Positions 24,513 through 37,900 of a DNA stretch of 64,000 nucleotides are shown in pieces. The translations under genes and the position numbers were made by a program. The stretch lies in the NCBI RefSeq assembly GCF_021347895.1, contig NC_067115.1:10812064-10876063 (forward strand). Reading direction: 5' to 3'. This stretch comes from Acanthochromis polyacanthus. Taxonomy: Eukaryota > Chordata > Actinopteri > Pomacentridae. Every line of letters starts with the position of its first letter. Within the stretch, counting starts at the first letter, position 1. Below the pieces are notes generated by a model. That model was not told where the DNA came from. It saw nothing but the letters and a program-made list of their open reading frames with translations, and did no database searches.

Positions 24513-26214
24513 CGATAAGCTTGCCATGATATACGTGGTCCTCAAAAGTGTATGTAATTTTTTTGTTCATGACATTATGTGATTACTACAACAGTTAATC
24601 CTGTCATTTGCTTTATTAGTCTTTTAACCAATCATTTTAGCTCTTGTAGATTTCAATATATACACAGAGTAGAGGAGAACCAACACTGACACACTGAAAG
24701 CAAAAAAATCCTCCCCAACTTGAGATCCCTCAAGCTTGACTGAATAAAGAAAACAAGTTGGAAATAAAGAACTGTTACATATTTACATGCACAAAGAAGC
24801 TCTTTCAGAAAAGGTTACTTTTGAAACCATGTTGATCATCAAAGTTTGAGCTCCATTCAAAAATATACAAGCAGATACAAGCAGACTGTGTTTGTGTTGT
24901 CACAGAATGCGTCTGCCATTGAGACAACACGTTTATTGTCTGGTTACAGTCAAAAAAATCCCCCCACTACCTATGAATTTGCTATAGCAGCCAAATGTGA
25001 GTGAATTAAGAGACACAATTCCCCCTGCTTTGCAACTGCAGGCATCATTACATCGCCATTTGTTTGTTTGTTTAGGGATCCTTGTTACAGTAGCTGAAAA
25101 CACAGTAATCACCTCGTGTTCCTGGGGTTTATATTCTGCATAACAGCACCAAGAAAGAAACAACACAACAGAAAAATGATTATATGAAAACAGGACATAA
25201 ATCATGTGTCTATAAAAGACGACGAGTTAAAAAAACTAAAACAAACAAAAAAAACACAACAACAGTTTTATCACCCCTGAATGTACAACAAGTCTTGCAA
25301 TTACAGAAAGACACAATAACTGCAGAAGGAGATGGAACAGCACATACGTTCGAAGATGAGATATTTGCTGTTTTTCCCAACCACCTCCAAACAGTGGTTC
25401 CAGACAGAAAAAGAAGGTTAGTTTAAAGAGAACCACGACAAAATCGGCAGATTTTCTTTTGGCTTTACTCCTTGCTTCTAATGGCAGGTGAGGATCCAGC
25501 TTAACATCTCTCTGTCCTTATAAAACCAGGAGGAAAATCTGGCCTCCCTTTTAACTGCTGAATTTTTAAAGTTCAAATTCAGGAAAATCTGCTTCTTTTT
25601 TTTCTTTTTTCAGATATACGTGTTTTACATGTTCAGTGCTGATAAAAATGAGTGATGGGATGATTTCAAAGGCAAAGGGAGGCTCGCAGCCCTTTAAAAC
25701 TCTTTTTAAAAGTTCCTCCCCCCTGTCTCTCTGATCTAAGGGGAGATGAAAGCGGTAGCCTAATGCTTGCTAAGTGACATTTCTCCATCTCTGATCTCTG
25801 TCGCTCATGCAGACAGACAAGGGAATAAGAAACACGGAGTGAGCATCAAGGATTTTCGCTGCCCCCCTCCCTCTCCCTTGTATGTTTTGCTTCCTTTTCT
25901 CTCCTTCTTCTCTCTGTCTGTCTCGCTTGCGCTCTATCTCCTCACTTTTTGACATTTGACTGCACGAAAACCCTTCCCGTTTCAAATCTGTTACTTCCCT
26001 CCTAAATCTGATTTTTTGGGGGGTAAACAGCAGAAAAGTGTTTGGCAATTTGTAAAAGCGTTTGTTTGCGCCACCCGCTTATCTTCTTTGGTTCATCACT
26101 CTGTAACCTTGAGATAAAGATGTGAATGACACTGGATGCTGTTGCTGAGCAATTAATCACTTCAGCGCGCACTCGTACACACGCACACACACAGAGGCGT
26201 CGCACATGCCTTAA

Positions 26215-26233
26215 TGTGTGTGTGTGTGTGTGT
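26215..26233. repeat. GT microsatellite
   Basis: Short (GT)n tract. Confidence 0.85.
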
Positions 26234-26391
26234 CCACGGGCGTGTACACAAACACAAAACATCCTGACATGAAATCTCAGAGGGACATTTTGTTGTGCAT
26301 CAACAGATTATGACACACTATCGGTGCGTATCTTGCGATCTTGCGATGAAATGTTTATTCATGAACTTGACCATAAAGACACGATCACAGG

Positions 26392-26429
26392 TACACACAC
26401 ACACAAACACAAACACAAACGCACACACC
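26392..26429. repeat. CA-rich microsatellite
   Basis: (CA)n passing into repeated CAAACA units. Confidence 0.9.
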
Positions 26430-26692
26430 TTTTTCGCTCCTCATCGCCATTTGCATCACATATCACAGCGCTGCCACCTAATCACCAGGAGTCAGCTCCC
26501 ACAGGGGAAATAATTATATTGTCAGCTCTCTGTCACTGTAACAGATCTACCAACAACAAAACACTGGAATACTAACCAGGACACATCAGATTTCATCCTC
26601 AGCCCATAACAAGACTCCTGTAACATCTCCAATGTCATACCTCTCACCATTTGTATTAGCCAAGGACTGATGGAAGCAGGAATGCAGCAATT

Positions 26693-26693
<1 letters not shown>

Positions 26694-26737
<44 letters not shown>

Positions 26738-26741
26738 GTGT
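26694..26741. repeat. GT microsatellite
   Basis: Long, nearly perfect (GT)n with a single GC interruption; likely polymorphic. Confidence 0.97.
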
Positions 26742-28908
26742 CCATTAATTTCAGTTCATTTCAGAGGAGGCTCCAGATCCATTTTTAAGGATGTAACTCG
26801 TGATGAGCATCAGTGTAATTTAATGATGTATTTTAATGGCAGCTGGTGTAATTTGTATTCGTGTTAACAGTGCTTTGCACCGGTGCTCGGGCGTATTTAA
26901 TGATGTTGCACTGGTTTCGGTGATAGTTTTCGAGGGGAATAGTTGGTTGTAGCGGTGGAATAAATGTGTTTGGGGTAATTGCTAGGAGAGAGCAGAGTCA
27001 GTTGTGTTGATTGAGCTAGCCATGGCATGCAGCCTCTCTGCCTCTCCACTTCCACCCACTCTCCCATTAAAACGGCACTCAATCACTTTCACTCAACAAC
27101 TGAACTCCACCTGAAGCTAATTTGGCTAGCTCGTGCCTCTTTCTTATTACGCAGCAGGGTTTCCTCTCACCATTTCAACCTTTTCCCTCGTTTCGTAGCC
27201 TGCTTTTTTTCTTAATCAATGGCAATTACAGAGCATGTGTGTGTTTACGTGTGGGAGGCGACAACAGCTGTAGGGAGGAAGACATGTACAAATTTAGACT
27301 GTAGACAATGCCGGGTTTTGAGTGATTTGAAAAGATGCTCTAACTGTGCTTCCACACATGTTAAACTGGTCCCATTTTTAACTCTAGGGTAAAAATTATT
27401 CATTGACATACCTGGCATCTAAATGTCAAAATCTGGTGTACAGAAAAAAATTCATGTACAGGCACCCTGCTGAGATTCCACTGTTTACAAGCACCTCATA
27501 AAACATTCACGACAACTTATTTATTAATCTGAAATGTGTATTATTTACGTCAGATTAAGGTCTTCCGTTGCTCCTCTTTTATTAATGCGTTATGGTACAT
27601 TACCTCCTTTTATGCATGCCACGGCATCCCTGCACTGCTAGCATGCATGTGTGTTCTGCACATGTGCGCATGGAGCGTGAAGAAACTTGACATGTGATCT
27701 TAAAAATAGCTGTAGCAGGCGGCAGATTTCTGAGAAAAAAGTTTAAATAAACTGCTAGCTACCTCCTCAGCACCTAATAAAAGACAATTAAGAAACTATC
27801 TGGTCAAATCAGGATATCTTTGCCTTTTGTTTCATTGATTTACCGGTGAGCTTTTCAAACCAAACGATCATACATTACATGAGGCCAGACTCATGAGCCT
27901 GGTAATGCTGAAAATGGATAAGAAGCTTCAACATGTCGTGTCAAAGTCGCATTTTACTCAAATTGTGCTATTTTCCTAAACCTGATCACATAGTTGTGGC
28001 ACCTGAACCTAACCGAAAGCCAACAGCAAACAGGTGAGTGAAAATAACACCTAAATAAAAGACTAATGTTTCCACACAAGACATGACTCCTTTCCTCCTG
28101 GGTGAAAGCCCTGCTGCTGACTTACATCTCCATCCTGCTCTCAGACCTCCTCCAACAGACTCTGTGGCTTTATCAAATTCAGATCCCTTCCTACTACATC
28201 ACAGTTGCTCAATCTGTTTATTTTAAACCCAAATTATGGGTTTAAAAAAATTATCAAAACATAGAGGAGATTGTAGTGTAGTTGTAAAGGATCAAAATTT
28301 TGAGGAGACATGGAAAAAAGGTAACTATCTCTTGATAAATTTAAACGTTAGCATTGTCTTCCCAACTTGTTTTAAAAAAAGGTCTATAAATGCAGGTTTA
28401 AGTGTGGTGCTTCATGGTTGATCAGAAACAAATGTGCAGACTTGAATGTGTGCCTACTTAAATTCAAAGAGCCTCTTAGACATCACATGAATACTTGAGA
28501 AGTATTATGGTAAAAAAAACTTGATCCCGACCTTAACAAAATATTCTATGAAAATACTGCTGAGAACTTTTTACCTTTTGCAAGTCAAGATCCAATCATA
28601 GAGGCGTCATGCTCAAGTGATAAGTTACCACATTAGCCTTGTTTCTATGCCATAATTGACTGCGCATTTTGAAATATTGCATTGGTAATGGCAAAATTTA
28701 AGAAAACATGTAACTCATTGAAAAGAAAAAAGTTTCATGCCTGTTTAAAGTGTTTTGACTTTTCCAAAAAGAGTTTAAGCAAACAATGGGAGAACCTTTT
28801 ATAAAATAGGTTCTGATGCAGCAAACATTCTTTTTTCAATGACTGATCAGCTGTTTCTACTTATTTTTCCCAACATCTCCAACATTTGTTGACATGACTC
28901 CATTTTTC

Positions 28909-29160
28909 TGGGGCTGCACAGTGTGTGGTGGTTAGTACTTTCGCCTTGCAGCAAGAAGCACCCCAGTTTGTGTCCCGGTCTTCCTGGGATCTTTCTGCAT
29001 GGAGTTTGCGTGTTCTCCCTGTGCATGCGTGGGTTTTCTGCTGGTACTCTGGCTTTCTCCCACAGTCCAAAAACATGCTGAGGTTAATTGGTGATTCTAA
29101 ATTGTCTGTCGTTTGATAGAATCAAGTATGTGTATATGACTGATGACATGTCCAGGGTCA
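28909..29160 (+). repeat. GGAT-tailed teleost retroposon, 5' and middle part
   Basis: The copy begins GGGGCTGCACAGTGTGTGG and runs through TGGAGTTTGCGTGTTCTCCC, CATGCGTGGGTTTTCTGC, TCTCCCACAGTCCAAAAACA and TGAGGTTAATTGGTGATTCT, ending at ACATGTCCAGGGTCA. This is an abundant fish interspersed repeat. Its 3' portion, absent here, is the piece seen at 49932-50060, and its middle is the piece at 5380-5475 on the other strand. The class is uncertain; the (GGAT)n tail and target duplication of the 3' copy favour a retroposon. Confidence 0.75.
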
Positions 29161-31239
29161 GGATTTTTTCACTATTATTTTTTGAGGATTTTTTGGCAGT
29201 TGAAAAGCTATTTTCTGTTTCAGTCTTCTTCTATTCTTTTTAATCTATACCACCACCAGCTGATAGCTAGTTTCTTTGCGTCAAAGCAGTTAATGGAAAG
29301 TAGTCTAATTTGCATTTTTGTTTATTTTATCTTTTGCAACATTTCAAAAGTTTGCTTCAAATTGCTTGACAGTTATATGGAAAAACTGCTGCTGTCGCTG
29401 TCCAACTCAAGCAGTCATAGTCAGCTCATGCTTTTGTTACATCACTTCATCGTTAAACAGCATACAAAAGACAGCAAAGGTCATAGAAACACTCAAAGTA
29501 TGATAACTGTTTGCAGAGTCTGAACATTGCAGCTTGGACTGCTCACAACTTGCCTCTTGGTTACCTTTGGCAGTGGAATGCGGTCTTTGTTAAACGTCAG
29601 AGTACACTAGTGTTTACATCTCACAGGAACAATGACCGACAAAGTTCGCATTTCAATTCGAAGCCTTTGTTTGTCAGATTAGAACAGGACAAAGTGTGCG
29701 TTAGCACACAAGGTCAGTGAACAAACCGACCTAACATTCATACAAACATGTTGTTATTTCAGTCTTTCTTATATAGCACAGATGGGACATGTTTTCTCAA
29801 TCAGCTGGAACCACGATTCTTCCTAAGCCAACAACAGCCCTACCACATCCTGCACTTGTAAAAAGACAACCTTGCCACAGCACAATAACAGTAACAGCAA
29901 TAACATGTACATGAAAACTAAATGTAAAGAATGTATGTGTAATTTCTTGGAAACAGGGTTGCTCAGAGTTCAAATTAAACTCACACCCTCGCAATGGCAT
30001 CCACTTCAATTTTTTTCTTTAGACAGGTAAGTGCACTAACAAGCCAAGTTGAATAATCTGCTCATCAAATGGAACCACATGGAGCTATAAACGAGTAGCA
30101 TTTTTATTGTGTTTTATTCTGTTGTGTTTGGGTATTTCTCTACAGCTTCTACAGATTTTCTTTACCTCCTTTCCACTCCCTGTTTTTTTAAAATCCCCCT
30201 TTCCTTTTCTCTGTCTTTTATTCTGTCTCTCCGCTCCTCCCTCCTTCAGAAATCGTTAATCAGGGGGGCTCATGTCCAAGAATATTGCTACCATGTTCAT
30301 TATGCTTCGGCTCACATAACTTTATGTCCAACAGGGACCAAATGAGCGAACAGAGTGAATCTAGTGAACAATTTGTCCTTTTGGCGCAGCACGTATAATC
30401 TTTATTAGATTGAGCCGTAACATGGTATTGGCAGCAATTAGACCCTGGAAGGAGGCACTACTGCAGAGGTTAATAACTGCTCTGTTATGACAGAAAGGTT
30501 AGCTGTATTAGTGATGGTGGCGGAGGGCCAAGCTGCAGAGAGAGTCGAGGCTGCAAGGCCAAGCTGAGTGCTGGGGTGAAAGTATTCACAGTGGAGAGTC
30601 TGGGTGTGAAAATGGTCTCTGCCCACTGAGACAAATCACAGTTGGTGTCTGGTCTGTGTTCTGCCCATAGCAGGTTGGTGTGTAACACTCAGAAAGCACT
30701 GCATGCATCCGGCTTAGAGAGAAACTTTAGTTCGAGGCGACTGTTTCTAAAAAGATGATTTCTGATGTAGAAGATTAGCCGTCTAAACAGAGATTGCAAC
30801 ATTTTGTTCAAAGCATTTTCTACAAAGTTGAAACAGGCGCATGGGATCTTGCAGTACTCAAACCTTAATATGAACGAGCAAAAATAAGTAAAATTTGAGA
30901 ATTTAAGTGTCACACAAGATGTGGATGAAACACGAATATGAGATCTTTCATAAGACTCAGCAGTGGCTCAGTAGTGTCAGATAATCATAAGCATCAAGCT
31001 AATTAATGAGACTGAATGAGAGTAAGAAGGCTGAGGTGATCTTGCAAACCCCATATCATCCTTTTGCAAAAGAAATTTCTGTCACTTCCACCAGAACCTT
31101 GGATCTGTATGTTTAAGAGGACTAAAACCAAAGGATACCTGAGCTCTTGTTTCCATCAGCGATTGGATTTTGAAACAGTAGTAGCAGTAGTCTTTTTTCA
31201 TTGCATTGCTTTGTTTTCTTCTTCAATATATTCTACTCT
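29161..31239. other. Noncoding stretch, no gene seen
   Basis: Short frames only, including a 126-codon frame at 29143-29523 with no recognisable domain and another frame open inside it. A pyrimidine-rich run lies at 30160-30250. It is followed by repeat-free complex sequence at 30245-30560, which is a candidate conserved element. Confidence 0.45.
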
Positions 31240-31425
31240 TATAAGGATGGAATAATTTTAATTTTATTGTTCTGGTGCCACGTTTATGTCTTTATTCTTC
31301 ATTTTTATATATTTGTATTTACATATTGTGTCAATATGCGAGTGGATGTATGATGACTATCAAGCAGTGCTTGCAAACCAAATTGCCCCTTGGGGATAAT
31401 AAAGATTTGCTTGACTCTACCCAGT
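31240..31425 (+). repeat. L2/Rex-like LINE 3' end
   Basis: A T-rich region (TTTTATATATTTGTATTTAC) is followed by AATTGCCCCTTGGGGATAAT and then AAAGATTTG. The CCCCTTGGGGATAATAAAG block is the usual 3' end of several fish LINEs. No reverse-transcriptase frame remains. Confidence 0.6.
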
Positions 31426-31834
31426 CTGGTTCTCCTGCAGAGCGGCAACACCAGACTCAGCTCCGAACTGCCTTCATGAGTCTAATATGTTACCTGCAAA
31501 TGTCATGTTTTTATGACATTGTTCATCTCTGATACGAAAACATCACTTTGCCATCAGTCAGATGATAAGCAATGTGCACTCAGCGCATAGTTCAGGTATT
31601 AAATCCTAGTGCAAAAAGGTAAAATGATAGGTATATGTGCATGGTTTGAAAAAGTGACAAAAGATTATGCATTTCTTTGTATTTGAGGATTGTATTTAAC
31701 TCACAGATACATATTGGATGTTTTCGGAAGACAGTTGACTGGCTAAACATGTTGTAGGATAACAGAGAGCACTAAAGCATCAAAATCAGTTGCATGCTGC
31801 TCTATATTGCACTGTCCTCTATTTCTATAATCCG

Positions 31835-32065
31835 CTATGTTCATTACTCCACCAAGGAATGTGGCGGAGTTACATGTCGATCGCCATACGTTTGTCCATC
31901 TGTTAGTCTGTCTTTCTGTGTGCAACATTACTCAAACACAGAATAACACATTTTGATGAAATTTTCAGGGAAGGTCAGAAATGACACAGGGAACAACTGA
32001 TTAGACTTTGGCAATGATGCGGCTTATGGTCTGGATCCACGGATTTGCTAAAGATTTCTGAAGCA
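31835..32065 (+). repeat. Unnamed teleost interspersed repeat, 5' part
   Basis: The sequence begins near TACTCCACCAAGGAATGTGG and continues through TTGTCCATCTGTTAGTCTGT, CAACATTACTCAAACACAG, GATGAAATTTTCAGGGAAGG, CAACTGATTAGACTTTGG and GGATTTGCTAAAGATTTCTG. The same order of blocks recurs at 33505-33720, so the two are copies of one family. This copy stops after the 5' third. Confidence 0.75.
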
Positions 32066-32604
32066 GCAATACTAGCAAAAGACCAGATGGCTTATGACTT
32101 CAGCGTTTGACTTCAATGATGCAACTGTTTTTCCATCTTTACTATCAATTTCTGATGCAAATGCTTCGAGTTCAATCACAGCCTTCTTGCTTTGTATTTC
32201 AAAGCACATTGTACAAATATCTTTGCATAAAAGAGAGAATCATGCACCAAGATTTTTTCCTTTTGTGCCACAAGTTACTCAACTACTTGAAAGAACAAAC
32301 AACATAAAACATTTGTTGGTACTGAATTCAAGGAAATAACACTGAAGTTAAGATCAGAAACATCAAATATCCAACTTTAGCCGTTTTGTATCTAGTCAGA
32401 CTGATTAGAATTCATTGGTAGGAGGGGTTCAGTAGTGTGAATCCACCTATAGTCAATCAATGGCCAAAAAAGTCTGTCATCATTTTAGCCTTTGAGAGAA
32501 CAGAAGATGCTCTTTCACCTTCATATCGTGTTGTGTTTGGCTTAAACCTTAAATAACATTTATGTCATTGGCTGCAGTTGTGCTAATGGATTAGTGAGGC
32601 CATA
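32066..32604. other. Noncoding stretch, no gene seen
   Basis: AT-rich unique sequence with overlapping short frames; nothing recognised. Confidence 0.45.
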
Positions 32605-32735
32605 GTGATTCTTTGAGCTACATGCCGAGGTCAGCATGGTAACACACAACATGACGATGCTAACAGGCTGGTGTTGACATCTTCACGATGATGTTCACCA
32701 TCTTTCTTTAGCAAGTTGTTTGCTAATACAAGCTT
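32605..32735. repeat. Probable GCTAACA-rich fish repeat
   Basis: The sequence TTGAGCTACATGCCGAGG, TCAGCATGGTAACA, ATGACGATGCTAACAGG, ATGTTCACCATC and GTTTGCTAAT follows the pattern of a widespread percomorph repeat made of degenerate TCAGCATGCTAACA blocks. No ends were defined. Confidence 0.45.
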
Positions 32736-33504
32736 GCATTTTGTAAAGCCTTGCCTATATGACAGGTGAAGACTTGTGGCCTGTTAGTAGAACAGCAGCC
32801 AGTCTCAGGCCTACTAGCAACTTTAATGAACCCAAGATATCCGTTTTCCAGCTGAATATTTCTCACAAAACAACACACTATTATTCTAAGCCAAAGTGTA
32901 GTATTGTAATAATAGGCTTAAAGTAACACAGCTCCTGCAGCCATAGTCAGGAAAGAAAGCTGACAAAATGCTTCAGACTGCGTGAATGTTTATCACTGTC
33001 CCATTATGTATAAGTGGCTTCTATGTCTTTTCCTTATTCAAAATTCAGCTTAATTGCCATCATGTATCACAGGATTGTATAACTCAATTGCAAACGAGGT
33101 TCCTTTATGCGACTCAAAAAGACAAATTATTTTAAGAGTAAATATTCACATAACAAAAATTCATCTATTTTCATGGTGATGCAGAGGATGAATTTCACTA
33201 ATCTCACATTCAATCTCACTCTTATGCATGGTTTGAAAGGCAATTTTAGCCTTGGTTGGTGGTTTAAGACTCAGGTAAAGAACAAACATAAAAACATGAT
33301 TCAAACTGATAAATAGGTTTACTGCAAATCATTTGAGGTCAGCAAGCAGGCTATTAGGCTTTATGTTTATGTTTAAATCAGTTTCTGTTTCAGCTCTGTA
33401 AAGGCATATAGAACAACGAAATGGCTTAGACAGCTTGAACTTTTTTTCCTCCCCAAGTCTCTGTCTGTGCACTGAGCTCTGTGATCTTTCGGGAAGTGTG
33501 ATGT
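32736..33504. other. Noncoding stretch, no gene seen
   Basis: AT-rich unique sequence. No protein similarity or repeat was recognised. Confidence 0.45.
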
Positions 33505-34142
33505 TGTTGCTCCACCAAGGAGATGGAGCATCGGCAGGGTTATGTGACGATCGGCGTTGGTTTGTCTGTCTGTGAGCAACATTACTCAGAAACAGATGAA
33601 TGGATTTAGATGAAGTGTTTAGGGAAGGTCAGTGACATAAGGACCAACTGATTAGATTTTGCCAGTGATCTGGCTTATAGTCTAGACCCATGGACTTGTT
33701 AAAGATTTCTGTATTGCCAGATAACGGCACGGCATCACTGTAACTATGACAAGTAAACACTACGTCAGCTGCCTGCTGACCATCACAGGGTTGCAATCCT
33801 ACCACAACTTAATCGCTGCGGATTTATCAGGACTTATCTGTCGGAAATGATACAAGGAGCAATTGTTTAAATGTTGGGGGTGTTTCCGAGTCCCATCAAT
33901 TTCCACAACCCGCTATATATTTAGGTCATGCAATTTGGTATCTGTACATAATGTATACATTCATAACACACACCTGTGCTCAGCACAAGGTCGTTTTGTT
34001 TTTGGGTACATCTATATTAAATGGTCACGTTCTATAGTGCCGTGATTTCTGCCACTATTTTTTTTTCAAGATTTCAGACGTCGGAAATGATACAACAACT
34101 GAGCAGTCTTGGTGGTGTACGGCGCTCTCTCAGTGCTTTTCT
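33505..34142 (+). repeat. Unnamed teleost interspersed repeat, near full length
   Basis: It starts at GCTCCACCAAGGAGATGGAG and contains the same blocks as 31835-32065 (CAACATTACTCAGAAACAG, GGGAAGGTCAGTGACATAAG, CAACTGATTAGATTTTG). It continues through CATCACAGGGTTGCAATCCT and ends at GGCGCTCTCTCAGTGCTTTT. A 16-bp direct repeat, GTCGGAAATGATACAA, occurs at 33840-33855 and again at 34080-34095, exactly 240 bp apart. There is no coding capacity, so it is probably a non-autonomous element. Its class is unknown to me. Confidence 0.7.
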
Positions 34143-34489
34143 TGTTTTCTGCTTTTATAGTCATGAAAACTCATGGTTAACTTTGAAGGTAACTGACTGA
34201 CTCCAAATGCTGCTTCACAGTACAGGCCAAAGGTGTTTTTTCTGTCACAGGAGAAGGAAACTTTGACTTCCTAAGATCACCAAGCTTCATCCTCTGGGCA
34301 AAATGAACTTGGGGACCAGTTTTCTATTATATTTTAAACTTTCTGATTTGTAAAATATTGGATCAACCAACCATAGATTTACCATTGTAATGCTCCATCA
34401 ATGCAATATATTCCAAATAATATAACAAGTCAATGAGCAAAGTGATGAATGCACAAAATCTAAGTTTGTACATGGATACAAAAATACAG
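34143..34489. other. Noncoding stretch, no gene seen
   Basis: Unique AT-rich sequence between two repeats. Confidence 0.45.
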
Positions 34490-34935
34490 AAGATAAGATA
34501 AAATAAGATAAAAGTTTTTTACTTCGAAATACATTCTTGTGCCAGATTTTGCTTAGAAAAAACAAACCACGTAGCATAAATGCAGTGCTTAAAAGGTAGA
34601 AAACAATGAGATATAATTATGATACATTACTGAAATAAAATAAGTCTGCTAAAATAATCCCAGAATAGAAGAGTAAAAAGTAATGCTGGCAATTATACTG
34701 AGGTAATAAATAATATCAAACACGATAAGGTTAAGTATTACAGCTGAAAAATGAGATGAAAATTAAATATCGCACATTACACTATCAACGTTGCACATGA
34801 AAATGAAACATCACACTTGAAGCTGCAATATTACACCTGAGAAATTAGAATATGAAATATTGCACGTAAAATTAAGTGCTACACATGATACAGAAACTGA
34901 AAATGCACAACTTGATGAGAAGCGATATTGCATAT
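34490..34935 (-). repeat. LINE-type 3' untranslated region
   Basis: Read on the minus strand it ends in TTATCTTATTTTATCTTATC, preceded by sequence with repeated GTGCAATATT-type motifs. On the plus strand these appear as GCACATTACACT, TTGCACATGAAAA, ATATTGCACGTAAA and TTGCATATG. This is the usual make-up of fish L2/Rex-like 3' regions. No coding part is attached. Confidence 0.5.
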
Positions 34936-37900
34936 GATTTTGATATTATAAGTATCTAATGGTTTAACTATCAATTCTGCAGAAAGAAAGCTAAAAAAAG
35001 AACCTTTAGAAACAAACAGATATTTTCACTTACTTTTCTAAACTGAAAAAAAAAAGGAATTAGAGGAGGGGGTGTAGACTCTCTCTGACTAGCATGAAGA
35101 GGCTGCATTCATATAGATATCAATAATGAAGACCTTGGATACAATAAAAGCCTCTGAACACATCTTCACTAAGTCAATTACATTTAATTAACAGTCGATG
35201 TGTTACATCCCCTCGAGATGTTTAAGCCGGACTGGTGTGTAAATTAACAGAGCGTGAAGGTGCAAAAAACACAGCATGACACAAACTCACAAAACATCTC
35301 CATCAACACCCTCTAACGCGGCGACAAAAAAAAAAAGGCAGAGAAGCACACACGCACAAGCACACAACACACTGGTTCAGTTCATAAACCCTCTGCCAGA
35401 GTAGCAGCGAGACAAGACTTAAGTTCTGTGAGATAAGGAGACATGTGCCATGACTGTCAGTCTCGGATGCAAATGGGCGCTTGGTAGCAGTGCCAGAGAC
35501 ATCTACCAGCCAGCGCTGAGGCCATTTGAAGTTGAAGCGTTATTGCCAAAGCTGAGATTAAATTAAAAAAAAAAAAGCAACCAGGATGGCTCTATCTATC
35601 TGTCTCTCATTCATACACACCACTGTCACGTGTTCATCAACTGAAAATACACTTTTTTAAAAGCAGCTGAAGATGATTAGAGTGAAAGAGCAATATGGAA
35701 GGAGAATGTGACACCTCTGGTATTCCTGTTGACGATGTCTGTCTTTATCTGACTGGATATTTGCATATTTATTCCATTTGACTTGAAAGCACATCTTTAG
35801 CCTGCAACAAAAAGTGAAAGGAGGTGGCTGATGGGATCTTAAATCCCTCTTTTCCTCCCCATCTAGTTAGTCCATCACTTCATTCACTGGACCCTCTTTC
35901 ACCGCTTTGTTTTTCCCTCCATCAACTGCTCTTCTCTCCACTCGTGTATAATTCACATCCTACTACTTCCTTACTGGTGTTGCCATGGTGGCAAATTTAT
36001 AAAATACAATTAAGCTTGTGATGTGTGTGTTCCTATGTGCATAACTGTGGTGACAATGAAGAAGAGAGTCTCCTCTTTCATCATCTAAAACTAAATGACT
36101 TTATTTTTAATGCTGCTCTATCAAAGATGTTTGCATGAGTTAAGTGAGTGTACATAAAGGCGATGCTAGCCGTGACACAACCACTCAACTCTGCATGACT
36201 CCTCAGCTGTGTTTCTGCAGCCTTCAGCTAATTGTTTTACCCGACAGTGTTTTGGTGCAATGCCACTGCGCTCATCAACCCTGTTTTGTTCTCAGCTGAA
36301 GGATCCACCATACAGTACCTGCAAAGCACCAAACAGCAGACAGACACAGATAGATGCAAGCTGGTGAACACGGTGCAGCGTTCTGAGCTGGCAGAAACCG
36401 AAACAGTTGGAGCTGACAGGAAAGTAAATATTGGACTTACATCTGTCAAGTGCTCAATAAATGCTAATGTTCCTATTTTTACCAATTTAAGTTGAATTTT
36501 ATAATGTGTGAAGTGTTTGTATCTTTTTTGGCTCAATACTATAAGAAAACTGATGTGGCACTCAAACTGTGTATTTAAGTTCCAGGAATTTGTTTACAAT
36601 TGCGTAGCATTATCTTGCAAAGAAACTGAATTTCTACCTGTATAATCAATAAATACTTCTTTTAAAGTTTGTACTGGGTCTGGGTTTTGTTTTTCCTTTC
36701 TATATCCTACATACAGCGTTGGTATAATGATTTGTGGAATTTACAGAGCTGTCACCTGGGACTTAAATGTCAAGCTTCCACCAACCAAAAGTTGGCAAAA
36801 CACATATGGTGTTGAGGCTATTCCATATGTTCATTCTCTCTCTGGCTGAGTGACTAAATTTGCACTGTTCTGTAACAATATTAAAACACCAGACTGGTGA
36901 CCTTGATTGTCACGGGTTGGTCTCTGATGATAACAACAACTGTTGGCTTGATCAGCCCGTGTCCTTCAGTGAAGGTGGAAGAAAATGGATGGAGGTTGGT
37001 CTCTGTGCATGGCTCACACTCATCATTGTGATGCAGTGCTTTATTAACCTCTACCTTCATAGACCAGACAGCAGACAGATGGACAGCAGGAGACCAGGAA
37101 ACGTGGAAAGTCCTACACAACATCATGCCTCTGAATAGCATCAACTTCTCATTTGCATTTCTTTTTCAGATTTGTATGTTCTGACAAGATATAGACTTAA
37201 TTAAAAATAAAACCCAAGCCCTTGACCCCTACAGTGAGGTGATCTGGTGACTGTTCTGCTGTAGGAGCATTTTGCTATCATAGGTTTGGTTAACTTGTCC
37301 CTTTTGAGGTAAGGTTCACCTTTGATGTGCTCTCTGCTACCATTGTCAAAACATCAAATGAGGGAACATCTTTTAGAAAAATGGTGCTTTTACCACCCAG
37401 TAGAGCTCCAGACACTTGGAGAATCAATGACAAGATTAATTGGTCCCCAGTGTGTATCTAGTACATGTAATGGAAACCTACTCGTAAGCGTTGGATAGCC
37501 TGAATTTCATGTCTGCAGATGCTACATCTGTGTGATTGTATGTGGTGACAAAGTAACCAGCAAACAAGTCACCAGACAAGTCAAGGTTTTAACTGTCAGA
37601 TTGACACCTATACTAAACTCCACAGAAAAAAAGAACCAAAAGTTCAATAAACTTCTTATGTAGTTAAAGGAGGGGAAGTGGTCTGCATTGATCCACATAT
37701 TAATGCTGTCCACAGTTGCTTAATACTTAATACAGTGTGAAAACCTCCTTCAGTTCATTAAATCCCCGCTGCCATGAGAAGGCAGCAGGGTAGATATTTT
37801 CATGAATTTTTCACTCTCTGATTTGAAAAGTGCACAGCGCCGTTAAGCACACAGCTTGCAGTATTTACTTTGATTAAATCAGATGCAAATGACACTAGGC

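Larger units (their letters stand above)
24513..28908. other. Noncoding stretch, no gene seen
   Basis: No recognisable gene or transposon is present. Pyrimidine-rich runs occur at 25860-25950, and CA/GT microsatellites lie at 26.2-26.7 kb. The 26790-26990 part is complex, repeat-free sequence with some CpGs (CACCGGTGCTCGGGCGTATT near 26879) and is a candidate regulatory element. From 28230 to 28800 it is very AT-rich. Confidence 0.45.
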
